A stretch of 64,000 nt of DNA from Serripes groenlandicus (taxonomy: Eukaryota; Mollusca; Bivalvia; Cardiida; Cardiidae): the NCBI GenBank assembly GCA_031761405.1, contig JASEVX010000011.1:14567609-14631608 (forward strand), written 5' to 3'. A program made the translations under genes and the position numbers. Each line of letters begins with the position of its first letter. The stretch's first letter is position 1. Shown piece after piece: positions 32,501-44,500 of this stretch. The notes under the pieces were generated by a model. It saw only the letters and a list, made by a program, of their open reading frames with translations. It made no database searches and was not told where the DNA came from.

Positions 32501-35500
32501 GAGTATTAGCACTCGGTATGTTACTTGCTCTTATAACGAATAATGTGTTTTTATCCACTTGTTTTTGCCTGCGATGCGAAATGTAAATACCAGTGGTATG
32601 GAATATATTTATCCTCCATTGAACTTTTTAATATACGATTGATCAAAAATCATTTAATTTCTGCTAAAGGACGTTATATTTGTGTAAAAGTAGCGATGCT
32701 TTACATAGTGCTGACGTCAAATATGTGACGTCATTTCTTATCATTCGGGCGAAAATACATTCTGAATTATTTTCACTAGGAAATTATGACTTCACATCCC
32801 ATGATATTTTATAAACATTTGTAGTAGGCCTAATATGAATTAAGGCAAAGCCTCAGAAAGTTTCGGGAAGTGCATTCAGTCTCAACAGATTTAATCACCT
32901 ACTAAGCTGTTGTGCACTAACGCTTTACTATTTGCTCAATTGATAATGAATAGAGTTGTATAATTATGTAATATGGGTAGAGTTGATTGGTCTTTCCCCC
33001 ATAATACCACTCTTATTACCCCAAACAATCTCTTTGAGACGATTCTTTTCAGTACAACAGCATAGGGCCATCTTCGCAAGCCAAGGATAATTTGTCCATT
33101 ATATTGCCATAATAAAAGAGGCCCGTCAGCCAAGGATACGAAGTAACATTGGCTAGCGAAGATGGCACAGTGCGTGCTAATAATGCTTGTAGAACACTTT
33201 CTCCATATAAGCCCGTGCATTGGAAAGGGTACAAGTTGACATTTCTGAACAGTATATGACTCTATATTCTTATCAGCTTCTATATCTGCCCCCCCCCCCC
33301 CCCCCCCCCATTTTATTATAATCTACACACGTTAACAGAAGCTTAGAATAACAGCTTATTTAAGTAGGTCTTATATGAACCCTGTGGACATTTATAAGAA
33401 TTATTAGAATCATATATTATCCAAAGAACGGGCTAATATTATTAAAAACCATATTTGGTCGCCTTTGCAGTAGACGATATTCGATTTTTTAGCTCTACTG
33501 GCCAAAGGCCAGAAGAGCTTATGCCGTGGTGTGGTGACCGTGCGCATGAGAGAGTACTTGTGGGGTGTAAAGCCCACCCACCACTCTTATAAAGACACTT
33601 AGATAAATAGTTTTAGTTTTATTTTTTATAACGGGTATCTCACTTGCATATTAATGTTATTCATTCCGTAAAAGGGGGTTAATTACGGAATGAATTGCAT
33701 ACTTGTGGGGTGCACCCCACAAAAAAACATCAAAGGAAATAACCCCACAAGTGCGTCCGTCCGTAAACAATTGCTTGTGAACGCGATACAGTCTTCAGTT
33801 TTGATTGTATCTCAATCAAACTTATACAGTAGGTAGATATCCATGAGAGCTCGGTTCATTTCGCAAACCAGCCAGATCCGCCTATGCAAGACTGGATTAT
33901 GGCCCTTGGAATTGTCAAAATTGCTATAATAGAGCTTGTGAACACAATAGAGGCTCCATTTACTATCTGATCTTCACCAAACTTACACAGTAGTTAGGAT
34001 CTATGAGAGCTTGGTTCCTTTTGCAAACCAGCCAGATCCGGCCATGCAAGACTGGATTATGGCTCTTGAAATTGTCAGAATTGCTATAATAGAGCTTGTG
34101 AACGCGATAAAGTCTTCAGTTTTGATTGTATCTCAATCAAACTTATACAGTAGTTAGATATCTATGAGAGCTCGGTTCCTTTTGCAAACCAGCTAAATCC
34201 GCCCATGCAAGTCTGGATTATGGCCCTTGAAATTGTCAAAATTGCTATAATTGAGCTTGTGAACACAATATAGGCTCCATTTACTAATCTTCACCAAACT
34301 CAGTTAGTAGTTAAATATTGATGGGAGCTCGGTTCCTTTCGAAAACCAGCCAGATGTGCTTTTGCATGACTGGATTATGGCCCTTGAAATTGTCAAAATT
34401 GCTATAATACAGCTTGTGAACACAATAGAGCATCCATTTACTATCTAATCTTCACCAAACTTAGATAGTAGTTAACTATTGATGAGAGCTTGGTTCCTTT
34501 TGAAAACCAGCCAGATGTGCCCTTGCATGACTGGATTATGGCCCTTGAAATTGTCAAAATTGCTATAATACAGCTTGTGAACACAATAGAGCATCGATTT
34601 ACTATCCGATCTTCACCAAACTTAGATAGTAGTTGAATATTGATGAGAGTTCGGTTCCTTTCGCAAACCATCCAGATCCGCCAATGCAAGACTGGATTAT
34701 GGCCCTTGAAACTGTCAAAATTGCTATAATACAGCTTGTGAACACAAAAGAGCCTCCATTTACTATCCGATCTTCACCATACATACATGCTCTGGATTGA
34801 AAATTACCAAAGAACCATACCAGTAGAGCATAGGCCCTCAAGGGCCTCTTGTTTTTTAAAATTTGATAGTTGATAAAATTAGATGTCATGTCCTCAATTA
34901 TTCATTTACTGATTTTTAAAAGTTCTCCATTTCTTTATTGATATATTTAATCTGATATTCCCTTTATTTCTTATTCTTTTTAGTATTTGCTATTCGAGAA
35001 AACAGTCAGCTATTATTCAGCTTTGGCGTAAGTATTTATAATGATGTAATTTAGTTAAAACCTTTATGTTATTCTTTTTTATTTAATGAATTTTAGCTCG
35101 ACTTTTCGAAGAAAATACTAGCTATACTACTCGCCCCGTCGTCGGCGTCTGCGTCGGCGTCGGCGTTGGTGTCACACCTTGGTTAAGGTTTTTGTACCAA
35201 TTCCCTTTTATGTCAAAACATTTACAGATATTGCTTTGAAACTTACAACAATTGTTCACCATCATTACCTCTATCAACAGACAAGAGTACACAACTCTGT
35301 CAAGGTTTTTGTAAGAATTATGGCCCTTTTTTTACTTAGAATATTGGTTAAGTTTTATGTACCAATTCACTTTTTTTCAAAACCATTACAGATATGGATT
35401 CGGAACTTACAACACTTATTTAGTATCATTACTTCAATCAACAGACGAGAGTACATAACTCTTGTCAACATTTTTGTAAGAATTATGACCCTTTTTCGAC

Positions 35501-38500
35501 TTAGAATTTTGGTTAAGTTTTTTGTACCAATATACTTATTTTCAAAATCGTTACAGATATGGCATCAAAACTTACAACACTTGTTCATCATCATTACCTC
35601 CATCAACAGACAAGAGTACAGAACTCTGTCAAGATTTTTGTAAGAATTATGGCCCTTTATTTACTTAGCATTTCGGTTAAGTTTTTTGTACCAATTTACT
35701 TTTTTTCAAAACCATTACAGATATTGCTTTGAAACTTACAAAACTTTTTCACCATCATTACCTCCAGCAACAGACAAGATTTAATAACTCTGTCAATGTT
35801 TTTGTAAGAATTAAGGCCATTTTTCGCCTTAGAATTTTGTTAAGTTTTTCATACCACCCCACTTTTTTTCAAACCAACATTAGTGATTTAGCTTATAAAC
35901 TTACAATACTTATTTATCATCATTACCTCCATCAACAGACAAGGGTTTATAATTTTGGTTAAGTTTTTTACACCAAATCATTTTTTTCAAAACAATTAGA
36001 GATATAGCTTAAACACTTACAAACATCTTTTTACCATCATTACCTCCACCAACAGCAAAGAGTGCATAATTCAGTAAAGGTTTTTGTAAGAATTATAACT
36101 CTTTTTCAACTATCACCCAAAAAAGTTTTGATTTATTGGCAAGCACGAAAAAAAAAAGTCGAGCATGCTGTCCTCCGACAGCTCTTGTTTTAAAAAAAAT
36201 ATAGCATAACAGAGGAAGTTATTTTTTTTTTTCAAAGCAAAGGGTAATATTTTCAACAGTGGCTTTTATTTAAAGATATATCCCTGATTTTTTGTATGGT
36301 AAAATCCTGAAACATAAAACTATCCTCTATATAATGAAAAGCAAGCAAATAATGTATTACTTTTAAGAACTAAGTGCAGAAACAGTTCCGATTTCTCGTC
36401 TGAGCAATCACTACTGCTTCTACGTGTTTTTGTTTTAAAAGATAGATCTGTTGCAGAAATTGATTCGAATTAAACGATATATTCGAGTTATCAAATATTC
36501 GAGTGATCGAATGTTCGAGTTATGAGATGGTCGAGTGAAACGGTATATTCGAGTTATCAGATGTTCGAGTAAATCGATATTTTGAAGTTATCATATGGTC
36601 GAGTGAACGATATTTTTGAGTTATTAGATCAGTCCGCGCAGGCTAATCCGGGCCGACACATTCCGTCTCTTGGAGATAAAGGTATATAGTAATGATTCCT
36701 GAAACAGAAAATCCACAGGAGGCGAAAGGTGTTTGTCCGGGTTAGCCTGCGCGGCATGCTTAGACTGATCGATACTTTACGCAGAGTCCACAATGTTGGT
36801 TTTCTCTCTCGCGTGACGGCTCTTATGTTTGTACAGAGGTCCGAGTCATGTTAGGAATCCGCTGTGGTCGAGTGGTTAGCGTCGGGGATTTCGAAACCGG
36901 GTGTCCCGGGTTCGATCTCCAGTCGCTGCAATTCGGTCATGGTGGAGTGCTCTTGGGCCAGGCACATTTTCTAGCCTAGTACTGGTTTGTTTACCCAGGG
37001 ATCATGAATAAATAAATTTAAATGCGCGCTAAATGACATTAGCTGTCGATGCGGCATAAAACAATATACATTCATTCATTCATTCCGAGTCATGTTAATT
37101 TTGTCGAGTATCACTGCTGCAAACTTATCAAGGGAGGTTATAATAACCAAGTATGCCTGATCAGTTGTTTATAAGTTACCTCGCTTTGGTTGTAATTTCG
37201 AACCAGTTCTCAGTTTAAATTATATACAGGCAGATACATATGAGCTGTCCCACGAGAAATCAAACATTATGGACTCTGCGTAAAGTATCGACCCGGATCA
37301 GCCTAATCATGCGGCGCAGGCTAACCCAGACATACACTTTTTGCCTCCTATGGACTTTCTGTTTCAGAAATCATTACTCTATACCTATATCCCCCTGAGA
37401 TGTAATGTGTCGGCCCGGATTAGCCTGCGCGGATTGCACATATCTGTAATGGTTTTGGAAAATAAGTATATTGGTACAAAAAACTTAACCAAAATTCTAC
37501 ATTACGCAGAGGCCATTATGTTGGTTTTCTCATGGTTATGTATCGACCAAGATCAGCTTGCGCAGTCCGTCTCTAGGAGATAGAGGTATAGAGTAATAAT
37601 TCCTGAAACAGAAAATCCACAGGAGTCGCAAAGCGTCTGTCCGGGTTAGCCTGCGCGACATGCTTAGACTGATCCGAGTCGGTACTTTTCGCAGAGTCCA
37701 CAATGTTGGTTTTCTCGTGGGACAGCTCAATTACGTTTATACAGAGGAAGTGTCATGTTAATTTTGTCGAGTATCACTTTGCTGAAAACGAGAGAATACC
37801 CGTCTGATCAAGGGAGGTTATAATAACCAAGTAGGCCCAGTTGTTTATAAGTTACCTCGCTTTGATCATAATTTCCAAGCAGTTCTCAGTTTAAAGATAT
37901 AACAATATGAGCCGTCCCACGAGAACACAACATTGTGGACTCTGCGTAAAGTTTCGACCCGAATCAGCCTAATCATGCGGCGCAGGCTAACCCAGACATA
38001 CACTTTTTGCCTCCTATGGATTTTCTGTTTCAGAAATCATTTCTCTATACCTATATCCCCCGGAGACGGAATGTGTCGACCCGGATTAGCCTGCGCGGAC
38101 TGCGCAGGCTGATCTGGATCGATACATTACACATTGTCCATAATGATGGTTTTCTCACGGAACGGCTCATATATATCAATGTATATTTCTATTTTCGTCT
38201 CTGATAGAGGATAAGCGTTTGTTTGAGTGCAGATTGTAGTATCGAAATTTAAATCATCGAATGAAACGCAAATGGCATTATTTTCAAGACAGGCGAAGCC
38301 ATGAGTGAAATTAAGCCTTTGGTTTTCACGAGATGAAGACATGTCAACCATTTACCGAAACCAGAGACAAGTATTAATGTGTCTCTCCCGTAACGGATAA
38401 TCGTCCTATTTATCATACGCCTTGAATAAGCTTTCTGATTAAAACAGAACTGTAAACTGCCATATAATTTGTTGATATGAGTAGGCTACATAGTATCTGA

Positions 38501-41500
38501 TTTCTTTTTTTCCCCTGGAAAAAAATAAATGGTTTGACTGACAATATGTATCTTTCATAAAATTATTTCTGAATTTTAAAATACATGAGTTTAAGTTCAA
38601 GTTCGTTATTGGAATCCGCCAGTAGGCGGCTTCCTGTAGGAATGCTTCGAAATTTAGCACAAGAAGATATTTAGACCTGTCACACTGACCACATATCGGG
38701 ATTTCTCTTTGACCTTACTAAGTATATTAATTTAAGGTAAATGACCTTTAAAACATCCCTTTTACACTCTATATACATGTGAGTTTTACAAATTAAAAAA
38801 AAGAAGACAAAGACCGGTATATTAATTTAATGTATGTACATTTTTGGTTAAACGAAATTCATACTGTATCTAGTCTAAAATACCCTTCTATTAAATTTTT
38901 TAAATGTAGTCTGGTTCCTTACATCCTATGATATATTACGCAGTAATTAGACGAAGAAGTCACGACCCGTATTCACTAAACTTTTCAACTTAGATTTGTG
39001 ACAAAATCTAAATCTTAATATGTAGTCCACTTTTTGGTTCCCCGCGATTTAGATTAAGTCCGATCGTATTCACCAACGCGTTTTAAACCGATCTCAATTT
39101 AGTCCAGTTTGTAAATGTCGTAAGCGGCCGCGCACCGATTCTGGTTCCCGAATCAAGTTACGAGCTAAAATAAAAGACACTACCATTCATCTATAGTCTA
39201 TTTTTAGATTTTCATTTTTGTCGTAATTTTATATAAATTTTTCATTTGCTTTGCTTGTAATAATCTGACGTTCATGTTCAGTATAATATCTTCCTATTTT
39301 ACTATGTTCCGTGACGAAATCTTCGTCTGTCGTTCTTCTAATAGTTGTTTTTTGTCGTTTTTGATGATCTGTCATTTTCATTCATTTATACATTTTGTTT
39401 TTAGCAAATATCGCTGAAAGTTTTGTCTATGATTGCACATACTTGATTCAAAGTTATCTTTGAAGTACAATTGTCATCGCGAAATGCAGACCTGAACAGA
39501 TTTAAACCACAGAAATATCTGTTTCAAGATAAATTTCGTTCTTTTTCGCTGTTGCAGTTTCACATTCACGAATATCGCGGTAAACACGATTTCGGTGTAT
39601 TTTGCCTAGCCGACAACATGTTCTATCACGGATAAATTCAAGTAAATTGTCATGCACTGGTTTAACGTTTTCAAAAACAATTAAACTTGTTCCTATGTTA
39701 AGCCTTTCCCACGTACAACAAATGTAGCACATTAAGTAAAAATTGGAACATCTTGCTAAATGAAGGTATAATTTATGGACATAAAGTGGAAACATTGTAG
39801 CAAAAGGATACATTCCTCGTGATCCATTTCTCTTTTTTTTGTCACAATGTTTTCAAAAGTCGCTGCAGCTTTTGTTTGCGCAAGGAATTTCAAAGCATCA
39901 TGGCAAAGGGAGAAAACACTCATGAAAAGCAATTCCTCCATTTGCCATAACGTTTTAAACTATATTTAAACTATATTCAACAATAATACTTTCATTTAAA
40001 GAGAATTTCCATATTTCACCAATATCCTTTTAAAGTTGTAATATGTGGGAGAGGATTAACTGTTTATTCTAAACTCTATATGCAATTTTAAAAGACGATG
40101 GCGTTGTCCAGTATCAACATTTTTTCGACATTTATTGGTTGGAACATCTAAAAATATATCAGATGTTTTCAAATGTCGTCTGCTGCAGATGCGTCAAAAG
40201 GCGTACAATAGGTGGGAAACGGTAAAACAGATTTTTCATATATTTGTCTTGAGTTGTTCTGAGTCGTCTGCTGCAGTTGTATTACATTTGATTATCCTGA
40301 GAGTCTATACACTCCAGGAACATTTTTTGTACAAGAGACCGAGGCTAGACCACTTGTTCAATTGCTGGCAATATTAGTTTTATTATATGCTTGCACATTT
40401 TCCGTAGTAAAAACATGCAGATGGTCATGCGCAATTCAAACACGACGGATTAAAATTCCGTACTTGACTAGGTCGAATGGTAATGGTACGTCTATGAAAT
40501 ATGATGTGACGTCATTGAAATATGAATTCCCGTCATTCAAAATGAGGTAGGGGGTGTAGTTCACACACAAATCATAAATTTCATTTTATGTGTATATTGT
40601 GTTATTTCATTATTTATAATTTATCACATGACACTGCTTGTATCCGATATAATATACCCATTACGTCTTTCTTTATATATGACACGTGTAATATAACATG
40701 ACCGAATCACTATGTTTGTATTCATCCGCGATTGTTTACACAATGGCTGAGAACGTGTATCCGGTAAACGCAAACGTCACGATAGATGGACAAGGTAACG
40801 GGACCATTATCGGTCATAAATATATATTTGTGTGTGATTAGTTAACAGTCTATTAAGTATTACATGTTGGGACTATTTTCTGACAGCGAAAAACCGATTT
40901 TCTTTTTGTGTTTCGTCAAAGGATCTGACATTCGTTGTCATTTCATAGAGTTTTATAACATATTCTTGAACTCGTTTAATAAAACTTTATATTAAATGAC
41001 AATTATGTCAGATCCTATATATAGGAAATTCATGAATATACAATTCGGAATTGTATATTCATGGCTTTATTCTGTCTTAAAATATAAACAATCTACATTA
41101 TATAATAAAAGGAAAACATATCGAGCAGTAGCGATATTTGTATTTGTATTGTCTCCTTTGTTCTCGCGAGATATCACATTTCCACGCACCTCGTAGTACA
41201 ATACCAAACCCGATATCGCTACTGCAGCTTAATATTCCAACATTTCACATAAATCCTGAATTCATCGACTCTTGCATTTTTTTTTCTTAAGAAAAAATTG
41301 TTTCCACCTTTTTTTCCTGTCAATAATCATAAAAGTGATATATTATCCCTATTCCAAAACAAAAACAGGGGACTAATTTCATCAAACTATAATGAAACGA
41401 ACATTTATTTTTTAAGTTAGAACAGCTTTAATTCAATTAGTTAAGAAACAAGCGTTCTTGTTTTTGGTAGACTTGCGCATGCGCAGAGGCTGCCATAGTC

Positions 41501-44500
41501 ATAGTGAGTTTGAAGTTACGTGATGTATATGCCCTTCACCACCAACAATTAAGTGCAATGTTTGGTTTGACTAATTTACGAATGCTCACAAAAGCAAACA
41601 TAGAGTAACGAAAAAAAATCCGATTATTCAAGCTTATAATAGAAAATAACAAGTCTTGTAAGTGTAAATATCATATTTAAAGTGTACACAATTATTTAGA
41701 TATCACTACGCCAATATAGCACTGCACCGCGCAATTACCCTTTGTAAATTGTAACCCTTTTATTCCCTCTCGGCAGAGATGTAAACATCCACTCGCCCGC
41801 TAGCATAAGCGAGTGGAATGAAGGATCGGCTAGTACGAAATTCTAGGCGCTAGTCCATACATATTCGTTCATGTCCTTATTCATAAAGATAGTATGCATT
41901 GCTAAGCCTTTTCTTTCTCTTTCTCTTTCTCTCAGTCCATCTATTCCTTCGACAACGATTTGCATTTCGTTTTTGCATTTTGGATAGGTGCTTTCGACAA
42001 GGTCCGCGTCTAAAGAAACAAATTTCATCAAATGATTTGAGCGCTTTAAATCACTTGTTTATAAAGCGTTTAGAATACTTTGATTATAATAGGCAGAACG
42101 AATAACGAATAAATCTTGCAAGAAATCGATCATTTCTTTCGGCCAAAATCAGGTAAATGACACGCGGATATTGGTTGTTACAACATAACTGATTCATCCT
42201 TTTATTCTAAATTTGTATTACACAGTTCAAAATTAGATTTTGACAGTTTGTTCGTTATGATTTTGAAGCGATTCAAGATTTTGACGCGATTATTTCGTTC
42301 ATAGAGTTGATTACTAACAGATGACTAAGTTGATGATGGAAAGAACATTAACAAGTTAAGTTAAGCTAAAACATGCACAGGCAGGCGAGTGTTTCATTAG
42401 GATAAGTGCAACACTCAATTCCCAATCCTGCTTGCCCTTTAACAAATCACAACCCACCCCACAATATAAAAACTCTGCAGCAGACGAATTAAAAAAAATC
42501 TGAGCAAAGATACAGAAAATCACATTTATTGGAAGTGTAATCATTGAATATAGTTGAAAACATTGTTGCAAAAGGAGAAAGCTTGTTATGAGCAATTTCT
42601 TCTTCTGCATCAATGTTTTCAAAGGTCGTCGGCTGCAATTACGTATGCAAGTGGGAAAGGTTTAAATAAGAAACACTTTTTCAAATGATAGTCAGTTGGC
42701 TATTCTAGTATATAATGTCCGTCTTAAATAATAATGACAAAACTTTCAAATAACAAAAAGATTTTTTACAATTTAATTGAAACCATATTTAATCAAAGTT
42801 TGGAAAGTTGTCCCTTTCCGTGCTTTTTTTGTGAGAGTTCAAATCACAAGCAAAACTTATGGGACAGAGTTGACAAATAACACATTGACACAATTTCAGA
42901 TTTAGGTTTTGTTTCTGTCAAACTGCTGAAGAAGACAACACTGAGACACACATTTTGATTAAAAGTTTATTTAAATAAAGGAATAATTTTATTTATGATA
43001 AACAACATTACAATGATGGTGTAGAAAATACATGTCAACAATACATTTTTCAATTTGTACATTCATTGCACAGACCAAATCTTAGCAAGTTTGAAATTAT
43101 GGACCTCTCAGCACATTTTTTTCTCAATTCATTACTTCTTGGCAGGATTTTACTGCTAAAATTGATGATTTTGTTTTTTTGGCCGGATTGCTCTAGCAAT
43201 TCCGGTCTATAGATTGGCGTTGTCTGTCTCTCCGTCTGTCTGTTCGTCAACATTTTGGTTAAAGTTTCAGGTTGAGGCAAAATCTCAGCACTGGAAAGGG
43301 TTACACACTTGAAACTTTGCCTGAAGGTAACCGGTAAAATAAATATTCATATATGCACTTCTGTATCTCTTCTTAAACGATCGCAATTCTACCTTCAGTA
43401 CTTTGTACTTTGATTTTATTTTTGTTGAGCAATAATACGATGACAGATTCCCTCAAATCTCAGGGGGAAAAAACAGAAAATTACTGCTTCGGTAGTTTTT
43501 GCAAACATGCGTTTATGTAATAACACACGAGTCTTTTGTCCCTTTTCGATGATTTCTTTGTGTATTTGATAAACATATGTATTTTTTTAACTGAATAGAA
43601 GCGTATTCATATTTTCCGTACAGAAAGGTTGTTAGGGGATTATTGGTCGAATCCATAGGCACCTTGTGGTATGACTGACGATTTTCCTCCTCGATATTTG
43701 ATTATCCGGAATTTATAAAACTTTCAACCACAAAAAAGATATTTTTTCAATATTCAAATTTGAAACTTCTATTGAAAGAGTATTTTGTTTGGAAAAATTT
43801 GATAACTGAATAGTATCGTATTTATATTTTCCGTACAGAAAGGTTGTTAGGGGATTATTGGTCGAATCCGCAGACACACGGTGGTATGACTGGCGACTTT
43901 CCTCCTCGAGGATTTGACTATCCGCAATTATAAAACTTTCAACAACAAGAATGATATTTTTTCAATATTCAAATTTAAAACTTTTATTAAAAGAGTATTT
44001 TGTTTAGAGAATTTGATAACGACGGAGAGTCGGAGACCGAGGAGGGTAGTCGTTCATACCATCGAGGGAGGAATCCGCTGTTTCGAAACCGGGTGTCCGG
44101 GTTCGATCCCCAGTCGCGGCACTACGGTCATGGTGGAGTGCCCTTGGGGCAAGGCACATTTTCTAGCCTAGTACTTGTTTGTTTACCCAGGGATCCTGAA
44201 AAAGTGAACTGTCGCCGTGATATAACTGAAATAATGTTGAAAGCGGCGTAAAACCCCAATAAATAAATAAATATCATACCACCGAGGGCCCTATGCGTTA
44301 GACTAGCACTCGTCCAAGTGTTCAGTGTGTTAGGTCACTCTGTTCAACCATGGTAGAATCTGGTAATGTCATGTTAATAGACTATTTTCAGCACCTGTAT
44401 ATCAGTTATAAAAACATTTCCCCACATACATCGCCACGGTGGTGTAGTGTATAGTGGTAGAGCGTCCGTCTCGAGCGCGGGACGTCGCGGACTCGATCCC

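Larger units (their letters stand above)
36629..38171. repeat. Segmental tandem duplication carrying paired MITEs
   Basis: Block 1 (36629-37536) and block 2 (37537-38171) each hold a family C MITE on -, then a spacer with GTCATGTTAATTTTGTCGAG, GGGAGGTTATAATAACCAAG and TTTATAAGTTACCTCGCTTT, then a family C MITE on +. Block 1 has an extra SINE. Block 2 has about 20 extra bp (ACGAGAGAATACCCG). Confidence 0.85.

Noticed and set aside
35179..35962. 154- and 77-codon open frames
   Set aside because: They follow the ~160-bp body repeats of a non-autonomous element and have a biased, non-protein composition.
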